From positions 1 to 64,000 of the forward strand of contig JAFDAI010000004.1 of the NCBI GenBank assembly GCA_019313905.1: a stretch of 64,000 nt of DNA, given 5' to 3'. The stretch's first letter is position 1; each line of letters begins with the position of its first letter. Below, one piece after another: positions 8,766-17,913 of this stretch. Origin of the DNA: Deltaproteobacteria bacterium (GTDB lineage: Bacteria > Desulfobacterota > Syntrophia > Syntrophales > UBA2210). Below the pieces are notes generated by a model. It was not told where the DNA came from, did not search any database, and saw only the letters and a program-made list of their open reading frames with translations. The position numbers were made by a program, and so were the translations under genes.

Positions 8766-10406
8766 ATGGACAAGAGGACATTTCTCGCCATTGCCCTGTC
8801 ATTAGTGTTATTGATGGGATACCAGTATTTTTTTCAGCAGCCTCATCCCCGTACACCGGGTGAACTCGTTCAGAATACCGGCGAGACGGTCGGCGAAACA
8901 GAAAATGTATCCCAGGAAATCATCGGCGATCAGAGTACATATGCGCCACCTGCCATTAACCGTCAAAAATCACTGACGAAAAAGGACGAAGACAAGGGGG
9001 CTGGACGGGATATTATCGTAGAGGGGTCCATGTATACAGCCATCTTCAACTCCAGGGGCGCGGGTTTAAAATCTTTTAAATTGAAGGATTACCGTAAGGA
9101 TATGAGCAAAGATTCGCCTCTGGTAGAACTGGTCAAGATGGGAGGGAGCACAGACTATCCCCTTACCATAACCTTTCCGGAATCCAGCATAGATATCCCG
9201 GCGGATGTAATATACGAATCAAAATCAGACTCCGTAGATCTTATTGATGCAGTGGATGCAAAAGAGCTGGTCTTTTCCTGGTCATATCCGGGCGAGGTCA
9301 GGGTGGACAAGATATACACTTTTTATCCGGATAAATACTCTTTCGATCTTGAGGTCAAGCTTACCAACCTGTCGGATGGCACCATCCGGGAAAATGCACT
9401 TCTTGACTGGAACCGGTATGTTGATCCTTCGGAAAAGGTGAGCAAATATAGCCATGAAGGTCCCATTTCATATGTAAAAAACAAGACCGTCTCTGAAAAG
9501 ATAAAGAAACTGGGGGCAAAAAAGTTCAGTGGACCGGATGTGTCGTGGGGAGGATTCGAAACAAAATATTTCATAGCGGTCATGATACCGGAACAACCGT
9601 CTCTCACCAACTTTGTCGTTTCCAAAGATTCGAAAGATATGGTTGCTACAGCTCTCCAGGGCCCCAAAAATATTATACCTCCCAGTCAATCGGGATCATT
9701 CAGATATGTTTTATATGTTGGTCCGAAGGAGTATGACAGGCTTCAGGCACAGGATGTCGGTCTTGAAAACTCCGTTAGCTTTGGATCATGGGTAAAGTGG
9801 CTTTCCATTCCACTCCTCAAGGCACTCAGATGGATCGACAAATATGTGCATAACTACGGAATTGCGATTATCATTCTTACCATACTGGTAAAGATTATCT
9901 TCTGGCCACTGGGGAATATAAGCTACAAATCCATGAGGGGAATGCAGAAGCTCCAGCCCCAGATGAAGAAGCTCCAGGAAAAATATAAAGATGACAAAGC
10001 CAGACTCCAGCAGGAAACAATGACCCTTTACAGAGCAAACAAAGTAAATCCAATGAGCGGGTGTTTTCCCATGGTACTCCAGCTCCCCGTATTCTTCGGG
10101 CTTTACAGAGCATTGCTTTATTCAATAGAGCTGCGGCACGCACCATTCATTTTCTGGATACAGGATCTTTCGGCCAAAGATCCGTATTACATAACGCCGA
10201 TTATTATGGGTGCAACCATGTTTCTGCAACAGAAGATGAGCCCTCAACCGGGAGGAAATGAAATGCAGGCAAAGATGATGATGTGGATGCCGGTTATATT
10301 CACGTTTCTCTTCCTCAATTTCCCGTCGGGGCTGGTAATCTACTGGCTATTCAACAACGTGTTGAGTATCGGACAGCAGTATTACATAAATAAGACAAAT
10401 CCTTGA
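8766..10406 (+). CDS. yidC: Membrane protein insertase YidC
   Basis: 546 residues, the Gram-negative form. An N-terminal membrane anchor (about 5-20) is followed by a large periplasmic beta domain (about 75-330). The conserved insertase core has five membrane segments, with the coiled-coil cytoplasmic hairpin (KSMRGMQKLQPQMKKLQEKY) and the groove segment LQLPVFFGLYRAL. It inserts small or Sec-delivered proteins into the inner membrane. The start has a GGAGG-like site (ATGGAGGTC) upstream. It ends in TTGA, touching the next reading frame. Confidence 0.97.
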   Translation: MDKRTFLAIALSLVLLMGYQYFFQQPHPRTPGELVQNTGETVGETENVSQEIIGDQSTYAPPAINRQKSLTKKDEDKGAGRDIIVEGSMYTAIFNSRGAGLKSFKLKDYRKDMSKDSPLVELVKMGGSTDYPLTITFPESSIDIPADVIYESKSDSVDLIDAVDAKELVFSWSYPGEVRVDKIYTFYPDKYSFDLEVKLTNLSDGTIRENALLDWNRYVDPSEKVSKYSHEGPISYVKNKTVSEKIKKLGAKKFSGPDVSWGGFETKYFIAVMIPEQPSLTNFVVSKDSKDMVATALQGPKNIIPPSQSGSFRYVLYVGPKEYDRLQAQDVGLENSVSFGSWVKWLSIPLLKALRWIDKYVHNYGIAIIILTILVKIIFWPLGNISYKSMRGMQKLQPQMKKLQEKYKDDKARLQQETMTLYRANKVNPMSGCFPMVLQLPVFFGLYRALLYSIELRHAPFIFWIQDLSAKDPYYITPIIMGATMFLQQKMSPQPGGNEMQAKMMMWMPVIFTFLFLNFPSGLVIYWLFNNVLSIGQQYYINKTNP

Positions 10407-10426
10407 TATATGAGGCAACCGAAAAC

Positions 10427-11188
10427 ATGAAAGACGTAATAGAGATAGAAGGAAAAACAATAGATGAAGCCATACAAAGAGCCTGTATGGAATTTAACGT
10501 TTCAAGAGAGAAATTGAATATAGAGATACTCTCCGAAGGGTCCCCGGGTTTTCTCGGTTTTGTGGGAGGTAGCAAGGCCTTTATCAAAGCCAGTCTCCTG
10601 TCAATTGATATTGGCATGGACAGTTCGTTGGGAGAAAGGACGGAAGGAGACATCGAATCCGATGATGTCAGTCTGGACAATTCATTGGGAGAAAGATCAA
10701 AGGAAAGCACTGATTTCACTGAAGATGTTGCGCTCGAAGCAAAGGTATTTATCGAAGGGTTGCTCTCGCATATAGGACTTGACTTTCCCGTAAATGCAGA
10801 AGCAAACGGGAACTATACTGTACTGAATATTCAGGGTGACGGAGGCGGTTTACTTATAGGAAGAAGTGGGCAAACCCTGGATGCCATGCAGTATCTCACA
10901 AACAAAGTGCTGAATAAAAACGGAAGGGCTAGGAGAAGAATCACCTTAGACACGGAGAATTACAGGAAAAAAAAGGAAAAAAATCTTATATCCCTGGCTG
11001 AGAAATTGGGGGGAAAGGTCAAACGGACGGAAAAACCCGTTACTGTAAATCCGATGAATGCGCATGACCGGAGAACAATACACATCGCATTACAAGACGA
11101 CAGAGATCTGGTTACGAGAAGCCGCGGAGAGGGAGCCTTTAGAAAGATCGTCATCCTGCCGAACAAAGGGGGCAAAACAAAGTCCTGA
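10427..11188 (+). CDS. jag: Jag/KhpB RNA-binding protein (Jag-N, KH and R3H domains)
   Basis: About 253 residues. The N-terminal Jag domain (EIEGKTIDEAIQRACMEFNV, GFLGFVGGSKAFI), a type II KH domain with the loop GLLIGRSGQTLDA, and a C-terminal R3H domain (DRRTIHIALQDDRDLVTRS) are all present. Such proteins bind RNA and are linked to cell-envelope control; the target is unknown. The linker between Jag-N and KH holds a near-duplicated stretch (DSSLGERTEG and DNSLGERSKE), which looks like a local duplication. The ATG at 10427 has GAGG upstream; an alternative TTG at 10403 overlaps the yidC stop. Confidence 0.9.
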   Translation: MKDVIEIEGKTIDEAIQRACMEFNVSREKLNIEILSEGSPGFLGFVGGSKAFIKASLLSIDIGMDSSLGERTEGDIESDDVSLDNSLGERSKESTDFTEDVALEAKVFIEGLLSHIGLDFPVNAEANGNYTVLNIQGDGGGLLIGRSGQTLDAMQYLTNKVLNKNGRARRRITLDTENYRKKKEKNLISLAEKLGGKVKRTEKPVTVNPMNAHDRRTIHIALQDDRDLVTRSRGEGAFRKIVILPNKGGKTKS

Positions 11189-11218
11189 CCTGAGATACGG
11201 GAAGTAGTTATTACGCAA

Positions 11219-11329
11219 TGTTAACGGCTTTGTAAATCCCGACATATCGGAATTGCGCACCTTAAATTTGTCCCGACATGTCGGGATTACTTTGCCATCC
11301 AATCTTGACTTTTTACAAGTGTATCAATG
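11219..11329. repeat. GTAAAAAGTC-family palindromic repeat, copy B1
   Basis: Left end GTTAACGGCTTTGTAAA and right end GACTTTTTACAAGTGTATCAA form imperfect inverted termini about 110 bases apart. Between them are two smaller palindromes of the TCCCGACATGTCGGGA type. The mnmE start codon (11327) lies in the right terminus. Confidence 0.6.
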
Positions 11330-12709
11330 TTGACAAAAGACGACACAATAGCGGCCATAGCCACGCCACACGGTGTAGGAGGAATCGGTATTGTGAGGGT
11401 AAGTGGTCCGGATGCGGAAGAAATCTGCCGAACCCTGTTCAGACCGACGGCAGACACTGGTCCCCTGAGAAACCGCTACCTGTATCATGGCGACATCATA
11501 TCGCCAGAAACAGGCAGCATCATTGACGAGGTGCTGCTTACCCTGATGAGAAGGCCTCACTCCTACACGGGAGAAGACACCCTGGAGATAAACTGTCATG
11601 GCGGATATCTTGTCCTGCAGGCAGTTTTGAATGAAGTAATAAAGGCTGGGGCTCGTCCCGCGGAGCCGGGTGAATTTACTAGAAGGGCCTACCTCAACAA
11701 CCGTCTGGATCTGTCTCAGGCAGAAGCGGTTACAGACCTGATCACCGCAAAAACAGATAGGGGCCGTGCTCTTGCCCTCTCCAGCCTCAAAGGCAAACTG
11801 TCAGAAAAACTGCAATCCATACGTTCCGGTTTGATTGAAATACTCACGTCCCTTGAATCCTCGATAGATTTCACCGAAGAAGATGTATCACTTGGCCCCC
11901 ATCGTAACCTGTCCAAAGATGTGGAGGATGTGATCATCCGCATAAACGGCATCCTTTCAACATACAAAGAGGGAAAGCTTTTCAGGGATGGTCTTAATGT
12001 CGTAATCACAGGAAAGCCCAATGTGGGGAAATCGAGCCTTCTGAACAGGCTTCTCGGCGAGAGACGCGCCATTGTTACCTCCGTCCCGGGAACCACAAGG
12101 GACTTTATTGAGGAAACAATCAATATCAGGGGAATCCCTGTAAAGCTCACCGATACGGCAGGGGTCAGAAAATCCACAGAGGCCATAGAAAAAGAGGGAA
12201 TAAAATTTGTATGGGAAAAGGTCCTGGCCGCGGACATGGTTATTATTCTCATTGACGGCAATACCCGCCCTACAGAGGAAGACGTCGAAATCATAAACAG
12301 AAACAGGAAGAAAAAAATAGTGCTGGCCATCAACAAGTCGGATCTTCCGCACAAGATAACGGATGTGGAACTAACCGATATAATACCCGACGCGGAACCA
12401 CTATGGATATCCGCAAAATATGGCGGCGGCATTTCCGAACTGAAGGAAAGGATCTACTCGCTGGCATCAGATGACGGGGAGCATATGGAGTCAGACGTTG
12501 TCCTGACCAACCTTCGTCACAAAATCTCCCTTGAAAAGACCGCAGAATCTCTTGCAGCGGCAAAAGACAACATCTCCCGCGAAAGTGCCGCGGAATTAGC
12601 TGCTTTTGATATCAGAGATGCCCTTGATCACCTGGGTAATATCGCCGGAGAGACGACAAACGAAGATATCCTGAACAGGATATTCTCAAATTTTTGTGTT
12701 GGGAAATAG
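11327..12709 (+). CDS. mnmE: tRNA modification GTPase MnmE (TrmE)
   Basis: 460 residues. Together with MnmG it places the carboxymethylaminomethyl group on U34 of several tRNAs. N-terminal folate-binding domain (IAAIATPHGVGGIGIVRVSG), helical domain, and an inserted GTPase with G1 GKPNVGKSS, G2 region TTRDFIEE, G3 DTAG and G4 NKSD. It ends with the catalytic C-terminal motif FCVGK. The ATG at 11327 lies inside the terminus of repeat B1 and no ribosome-binding site is visible in front of it. Last gene of the rpmH cluster. Confidence 0.96.
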   Translation: MLTKDDTIAAIATPHGVGGIGIVRVSGPDAEEICRTLFRPTADTGPLRNRYLYHGDIISPETGSIIDEVLLTLMRRPHSYTGEDTLEINCHGGYLVLQAVLNEVIKAGARPAEPGEFTRRAYLNNRLDLSQAEAVTDLITAKTDRGRALALSSLKGKLSEKLQSIRSGLIEILTSLESSIDFTEEDVSLGPHRNLSKDVEDVIIRINGILSTYKEGKLFRDGLNVVITGKPNVGKSSLLNRLLGERRAIVTSVPGTTRDFIEETINIRGIPVKLTDTAGVRKSTEAIEKEGIKFVWEKVLAADMVIILIDGNTRPTEEDVEIINRNRKKKIVLAINKSDLPHKITDVELTDIIPDAEPLWISAKYGGGISELKERIYSLASDDGEHMESDVVLTNLRHKISLEKTAESLAAAKDNISRESAAELAAFDIRDALDHLGNIAGETTNEDILNRIFSNFCVGK

Positions 12710-12761
12710 AAACTTTTCATTCCCTCTCCGTTTCCCTTTTCCCAGTCAATCAAGGGTATGG

Positions 12762-12905
12762 TGAATTGAACAGCGAGCGCATTCCCCGCTGCTTGCGGCG
12801 GGGTTAGCGAGCGAATAAAAAATAAACATTTTCCTTAACAATCGGAGATTCCCCGCAACTTGTTGCGGGGAGCTTTCCCCGCAACTTGTTGCGGGGAGCT
12901 TCAAT
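12762..12905. repeat. CCCCGCAAC-hairpin repeat family, copy A1
   Basis: GAATTGAACAGCGAGCG, a first hairpin (CCCCGCTGCTTGCGGCGGGG), AATAAAAAATAAACATTTTC, CTTAACAATCGGAGATT, then two tandem copies of the hairpin CCCCGCAACTTGTTGCGGGG and GCTTCAATA. The same blocks recur in reverse orientation at 33786-33870 and 57241-57440. This copy is the only one with the hairpin doubled. It occupies most of the 246-base gap between mnmE and mpgP. Confidence 0.8.
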
Positions 12906-12955
12906 ATGGTAAAAAAGGATGCCGTGGAGGAAATCACGGGATCAGAGGAATTGTG

Positions 12956-13792
12956 ATGATCATTATTTTTAGCGATTTAGACGGTACCCTTCTGGATGCC
13001 GAAAGCTATTCGTATGAACCCGCAAGGGAGGCCCTGAAAGAAATATCTACACTTCAGATTCCCCTTGTCATGATAAGCAGCAAGACAAAGAAGGAAATCG
13101 AGTCTGTGCGCAGGAGTCTGGGCAACACCTACCCCTTTGTTTCGGAAAATGGGGGCGGGATCTTTGTCCCGGAAGGGTGTTTCCCCTTTCCTGTTTCTTA
13201 TGCCAGGAGAACAGGTAACTACCTGGTCGTCGAATCCGGGATCCCTTATGCGCGTTTGACGGAGTTTCTTGACAGGATCATCCGGGAAGATGCTCTGCCG
13301 ATCAGGGGGTTTCATTCTCTGTCGGTGGAGAGTATCTCCCGTCTTACGGGGCTTTCGATAGAGACCTCCTCCATGGCAAAGGAGAGAGAATACGACGAAC
13401 CCTTTCTGTTTGACGGGGATGAAGCTCAATGGAATCGGTTGGAAAAACTGGTTGAATCGGATGGTCTTGCGCTTACCCGTGGTGGGAGATTTAACCATTT
13501 AAGCGGTCAGAATGACAAGGGTACGGCCGCCGGCATACTTATAGATTGCTACCGTCATCAGTATCCCGATGCCCTGATTGTAGGGCTGGGAGATGCCGCC
13601 AACGATCTGCCGTTTCTGCGTATGGTTGATTATCCTGTCCTGATTCAGAGGCCTGACGGTACTTACGAGCCGGAGATTGACACCCCGGAGCTTCATCATG
13701 CACCCCACCCAGGCCCGGCAGGCTGGAACAGTGCCGTTCTCGAACTTATCCGCAAGGATATATCCACTTCCAATCAGGGTCTGAATATGTGA
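12956..13792 (+). CDS. mpgP: Mannosyl-3-phosphoglycerate phosphatase-like HAD hydrolase
   Basis: 278 residues. HAD superfamily, Cof/MPGP branch: motif I FSDLDGTLLD at the N-terminus, motif II ISSKTKKEI, a cap domain in the middle and the metal-binding GLGDAANDLPFL near residue 225. MPGP removes phosphate from mannosyl- or glucosyl-3-phosphoglycerate to give the compatible solute mannosyl- or glucosylglycerate. The assignment is strengthened by the convergent glycosyltransferase that overlaps its 3' end by 19 bases. The start at 12956 has AGAGGA upstream. The substrate sugar cannot be told from sequence alone. Confidence 0.8.
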   Translation: MIIIFSDLDGTLLDAESYSYEPAREALKEISTLQIPLVMISSKTKKEIESVRRSLGNTYPFVSENGGGIFVPEGCFPFPVSYARRTGNYLVVESGIPYARLTEFLDRIIREDALPIRGFHSLSVESISRLTGLSIETSSMAKEREYDEPFLFDGDEAQWNRLEKLVESDGLALTRGGRFNHLSGQNDKGTAAGILIDCYRHQYPDALIVGLGDAANDLPFLRMVDYPVLIQRPDGTYEPEIDTPELHHAPHPGPAGWNSAVLELIRKDISTSNQGLNM

Positions 13793-14997
13793 CTCTTTGT
13801 CAGATACAGTCCCATCAGATACGGTTTCTGGGATAGAAACGCCCTTGATTGATTTTTTATCTCCTTTCCCGCGAAATTGACGCTGTACCGAAAGGTTTTG
13901 TAGTCGAAAGTAATACTGCGCGCAAAATACAGAGGTTTCAGGGCATCAATAATTTCCTGTTTTGTTTCTTCCTCGGCGCCATCAAACAGGAAAAGGAGCC
14001 GGTATACAATCTGTGTCCAGATCATTGTGTCCAGATCATAATTGTCGATCATGAACATGTAACGGATCCTGTTGTAGGTATACGGGTTCAGATACTGCTT
14101 TATCAGGTGCTTATACGTTTCGTATTCGTCCCGGCACTGTTTCTTCAGTCCTATGATGTCTATGGACAGGGCTTGTGGTTCCATCACCTTTTCAAGGCCG
14201 TATCGGTTTGTTGTATGTTCAGGCCGATATATATCGGGTGAATCCTCCAGCAGCGGAGTCTCCAACCACATGTGGCGGTATCGAAGAAGTGTTGAAAAAA
14301 GCGTATAGACCACCTCCTCAAACATCTTCCCAAGCTTTGGAGAGCTTGCGTTGTGGATCTTGTTTCCAAGCCCCGACTCACATATGTTAAACCCGCCGAA
14401 AACCGCGTTAAGCGACATAAAAATATCGATTCCATACTGTCTTGTCATATCGGTCCATTCCTGGTCGAGCCAGTAGGAACAGAGCCTTGGCGAGAAGGCA
14501 AAATCTCCCCCTATCGGTTGCCGAACGTCAAATCTTGCCAGGGAGAATATGAGTGGATAGCACAGATGATTTGTGATAGTGGCGTCGAACTGGTGTCTTG
14601 AATAGAAGGGGGCGACAAAATCCTCCCCCGCTTTTATTGGATGACCGAGATATTTTATCCATTCGGGTGTGATCGATCGAAGGTCCGCATCGACAACAAT
14701 CGTAACCTTTGCCTCCGCGTCTCTACAAAACTGGAAGAGGTTGTAGAAGTTATTCCCCTTTCCCTTTATCCCTTCCGGTGTAGATATATATTTTTTCCTG
14801 ATCTTCTCGGGAACTTCCGCAGAAAGGAATGCGTCCTTCGTGCCGTCCATGCTGTTGTTGTCACAGTTGATGATGACGCTTCTCGCATCAGGGAAGTATC
14901 TGGCAAGCCCCTCTCCAACCATTTTGGTAACATAACCTATGGTCTGTGATTCGTTGTAAGATGGGATACCGACTACCACATCAAATCTATCTTTCAT
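13774..14997 (-). CDS. Family 2-like glycosyltransferase, probable glucosyl/mannosyl-glycerate (or phosphoglycerate) synthase
   Basis: 407 residues. GT-A fold features: VVGIPSYNESQTIGYV for the nucleotide-sugar fold, then INCDNNSMDGTKDAF, and the DxD-type metal site VVDADLRSITPEWI. No membrane segments are visible, which separates it from cell-wall GT2 enzymes. Length and motifs resemble the GT78/GT81 enzymes that make mannosylglycerate or glucosyl-3-phosphoglycerate. A neighbouring MPGP-type phosphatase supports a two-step solute pathway, although the two genes are convergent rather than in one operon. The exact donor and acceptor are inference. Confidence 0.7.
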   Translation of the reverse strand: MKDRFDVVVGIPSYNESQTIGYVTKMVGEGLARYFPDARSVIINCDNNSMDGTKDAFLSAEVPEKIRKKYISTPEGIKGKGNNFYNLFQFCRDAEAKVTIVVDADLRSITPEWIKYLGHPIKAGEDFVAPFYSRHQFDATITNHLCYPLIFSLARFDVRQPIGGDFAFSPRLCSYWLDQEWTDMTRQYGIDIFMSLNAVFGGFNICESGLGNKIHNASSPKLGKMFEEVVYTLFSTLLRYRHMWLETPLLEDSPDIYRPEHTTNRYGLEKVMEPQALSIDIIGLKKQCRDEYETYKHLIKQYLNPYTYNRIRYMFMIDNYDLDTMIWTQIVYRLLFLFDGAEEETKQEIIDALKPLYFARSITFDYKTFRYSVNFAGKEIKNQSRAFLSQKPYLMGLYLTKSHIFRP

Positions 14998-15136
14998 ATC
15001 CTTCCCTCGCAGACTGTATTTTTACACATGTGGCGCAAGAAATACCACAGGCAATACCTGCAGGCAACAGAAAATCGCATGCATGGGTGAATCCCGACAA
15101 GGGATATAGGCAGTTCCGCAATCTATCCCGGCATAA

Positions 15137-15910
15137 TTACAGATAAGATCTGGCGCCGGCATATCGTTTCTTGTAGTATTGATTTGAGAGCGAGCTTGTG
15201 CGCACTGTTTTACCCGTTCGTGGCGCATGGATAAATTTATCCTGACCGGTATATATTCCCACATGGGAGATCCTTCTACTGCCGGAAGTGGAAAAGAATA
15301 CCAGATCACCCTTTGCCAGTCTTTCCCGGCTGACCCAGGCACCCGTTTTGTACTGTTCCCCTGACGTGCGTGGAAGCTTCAGGCCATTCAGCCTGTAAAC
15401 CGCCATCGCAAGCCCGCTGCAGTCAAATCCCTTCTCGGCGGAAGAGCCGCCCCATTGATAGGGGACACCGATAAAGTTCCCGGCCGTCTTCACTATCTCA
15501 TTTCTGAAGTATGTCTCACCATATTTCTGTTTCTTCGTTATGGAATAATCATCCGGACGGACAATATAGAATTCATCTATAACTCCCATTGCCCTCAGAA
15601 TTTCCGCTTCTCTGCAGGCAAGTTCCCTGGATTCAAAACTACCGAAGCGAACCTTGTACAACCCTTTTTTGTAGAGGAAATAATATGCATCCAGATTATC
15701 GTTGTTCAGACAATTGACAAGTCGGGCGGCATTCTCAACTTTTGAAAAGGCGCCAACCTGGATGGCGTAGCCCATCCGGTTCAACTTTTCTTCTTTTGTA
15801 ACCGGATGATAGTTATGGGAAGGAATTTGCCGTGGGCCGCATCCCGTCATAAGAAACAGGGCAAGAAGAGAAACTATGGCCGGAATACCCGGTAATCTAC
15901 ATGGTTTCAT
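15137..15910 (-). CDS. Lipoprotein with SPOR and NlpC/P60 domains (peptidoglycan endopeptidase)
   Basis: 257 residues. A signal peptide ends in a lipobox (LFLMTGC, Cys about 24), so it is likely anchored in the outer membrane. A SPOR-like repeat (YAIQVGAFSKVENAARL ... YKVRFGSFES) would bind glycan strands lacking stem peptides. The NlpC/P60 papain-like domain has catalytic Cys in FDCSGLA, His in ISHVGIYTG and a polar third residue in FIHAPRTG. It would cut peptide cross-links in the cell wall, possibly at the septum. The SPOR plus NlpC pairing in one lipoprotein is less common than either alone. Confidence 0.85.
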   Translation of the reverse strand: MKPCRLPGIPAIVSLLALFLMTGCGPRQIPSHNYHPVTKEEKLNRMGYAIQVGAFSKVENAARLVNCLNNDNLDAYYFLYKKGLYKVRFGSFESRELACREAEILRAMGVIDEFYIVRPDDYSITKKQKYGETYFRNEIVKTAGNFIGVPYQWGGSSAEKGFDCSGLAMAVYRLNGLKLPRTSGEQYKTGAWVSRERLAKGDLVFFSTSGSRRISHVGIYTGQDKFIHAPRTGKTVRTSSLSNQYYKKRYAGARSYL

Positions 15911-15984
15911 AGTTCCCGAACATAAAAGGTCTTCAAAAGATAAGGGATCTGGATAATCTGCCTACTGCACAGACGACATGCGTA

Positions 15985-17874
15985 TCAACCTATCTTCGCG
16001 CCTACATTGGCATCGCCATCAAAGGAGAGCAGCGAAACCCTGTCTCCCGCATCCGCCGCCAGAAGCATGCCGTGTGACTCTACCCCCATCAGTTTAGCCG
16101 GTTTCAGATTCAGTATGACGGTTATCTTCTTTCCTACAAGATCTTCGGGCCTGTAGTTTTTACCGATCCCCGCGACGATAGTCCTTTCTTCGCCAACATC
16201 AACCTTCAGTTTCAGCAGCTTATCTGAATTCTTTATCCTTTCGGCTTCAACAACCCGCGCCACTCTCATGTCAATCTTCTCAAAATCCCGGAAGGATATC
16301 TCTTCTTTTATGTCTGTAAGCTTTGCCGCGGGCGCATTCTCCGGTTTTTCATATTCCACACGGGGAAACAGGGATTCGCCGCGAGTGAGGACATTGCCCT
16401 CCGAAAGACCGCCCCATGTACGCACACTGTCAAAGTTCGGGGATTCAATATCCTCTATGCCGAGTCTGGTCAAGATATCCCCGGCGGAATCGGGCATAAA
16501 GGGAAAGAGCAGGATGGAGATAATACGAAGGGCTTCCAGTATATTGTAAATAACTGTGTCCAGCCTTGCCTTGGAAGAAGGGTCTTTGGCCAGGACCCAG
16601 GGTTCCCGTTCCACTATGTACCTGTTTGTCATGTTGATAAAGTCCCATATGGAAATGAGGGCCTTATGAAACATCAGGGACTGGAAAGATCTTTCCACTT
16701 CGGGAAAAAGTTTTGCCGCCCTTTCGATAAGGGGAGCATCATCAGGATAGTTGCCCGCCTCGGGCACCCGGCCGTCACAGTATTTCACCGCCATTGAGAG
16801 GGACCTGCTGACCAGGTTTCCCAAGTCATTCGCCAGATCGGAGTTTATTCTCTGGACAAAGGCATCCTCGCTGAAGTTCGAATCAAGACCGAAGACCATA
16901 TCTCTCATGAGAAAATATCGAAACGCATCCAGACCGTACTTGTCCTTCAGATCGAGTGGTTTCACCACGGTCCCGCGGCTTTTCGACATCTTGTTCCGGT
17001 CAATGTTCCAGTACCCATGCACGTTCAGATGCTGATAAGGATCTATACCCGCCCCTTTAAGCATGGTGGGCCAGTAGATGCCATGCGGCTTGAGAATATC
17101 CTTGGCTATCAGGTGCTGAGAAACGGGCCAGAAGGTTTTAAATTCTTCACTGTTGGGATATCCTATCCCCGTCAGATAATTTATCAGCGCGTCAAACCAT
17201 ACATAAGTCACATAATTTTCATCAAAGGGAAGCGTTATACCCCATGTCAGTCTTGTCTTGGGCCTTGATATGCAGAGGTCTTCGAGTGGTTCTCTCAAAA
17301 AGGCGAGTACCTCATTCCTGTATCTTTCAGGTCTGATAAAGTCCGGATTATCCTTGATATACCCGATCAGCCAGTCCTGATATTTACTCATTCTGAAGAA
17401 ATAATTACTTTCTTTCCTGGTTTCGGGAACCGTGTGGTGATCGGGGCACATCCCATTCACCAGCTCGCTTTCCCTGTAGAATCGCTCACATCCCACACAA
17501 TAATATCCCTCATACTCACCGAAATAGATGTCCCCCCCGTCATATACCTTCTGTAGTATTGACCTGACCACTTCCACATGGTCTTTATCTGTTGTCCTGA
17601 CAAAATAGTCATTGGTTATCGCAAGCTTTGGCCAGAGGGCTCTGAATTGTCCGCTTATCCTGTCCACATAATCCTGGGGGGTTTCACCGGCCTGTCCTGC
17701 AGCCTCCGCGACCTTGTCTCCATGCTCGTCAGTACCGGTTAAAAAATAGGACCGATATCCGGCCATCCGGTGGAAGCGAGCCATGATATCGGCTACTATG
17801 GTGGTATATGCGTGTCCTATATGCGGAGACGCATTCACGTAATATATGGGTGTAGTGACGTAAAAATTCTTCAT
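15985..17874 (-). CDS. metG: Methionyl-tRNA synthetase
   Basis: 629 residues. Class I synthetase with the HIGH signature (SPHIGHAYT), a zinc-knuckle insertion (YYCVGCERFYRESEL, C-P-D-H) and KMSKSRG near residue 290. A C-terminal OB-fold tRNA-binding domain (FEKIDMRVARVVEAERI ... LKVDVGEERTIVAGIG) promotes dimerisation and tRNA capture. The start at 17874 has GGAGAG upstream; the frame extends to 17904 without one. It follows ricT closely (about 40 bases), so it is co-transcribed with the ricT-holB-tmk group. Confidence 0.96.
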   Translation of the reverse strand: MKNFYVTTPIYYVNASPHIGHAYTTIVADIMARFHRMAGYRSYFLTGTDEHGDKVAEAAGQAGETPQDYVDRISGQFRALWPKLAITNDYFVRTTDKDHVEVVRSILQKVYDGGDIYFGEYEGYYCVGCERFYRESELVNGMCPDHHTVPETRKESNYFFRMSKYQDWLIGYIKDNPDFIRPERYRNEVLAFLREPLEDLCISRPKTRLTWGITLPFDENYVTYVWFDALINYLTGIGYPNSEEFKTFWPVSQHLIAKDILKPHGIYWPTMLKGAGIDPYQHLNVHGYWNIDRNKMSKSRGTVVKPLDLKDKYGLDAFRYFLMRDMVFGLDSNFSEDAFVQRINSDLANDLGNLVSRSLSMAVKYCDGRVPEAGNYPDDAPLIERAAKLFPEVERSFQSLMFHKALISIWDFINMTNRYIVEREPWVLAKDPSSKARLDTVIYNILEALRIISILLFPFMPDSAGDILTRLGIEDIESPNFDSVRTWGGLSEGNVLTRGESLFPRVEYEKPENAPAAKLTDIKEEISFRDFEKIDMRVARVVEAERIKNSDKLLKLKVDVGEERTIVAGIGKNYRPEDLVGKKITVILNLKPAKLMGVESHGMLLAADAGDRVSLLSFDGDANVGAKIG

Positions 17875-17913
17875 GTTTCTCTCCGAAAAGTCAGGGCCTG
17901 TCATGATAGACCC

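Noticed and set aside
12840-12905. Tandem GC-rich repeats as a possible CRISPR fragment
   Set aside because: Only two hairpin units with no spacer between them, no cas genes, and the same blocks occur singly elsewhere.
12860-12955. N-terminal extension of the MPGP-like protein
   Set aside because: The extra codons come from the hairpin repeat; the ATG at 12956 has its own ribosome site and matches the family start.
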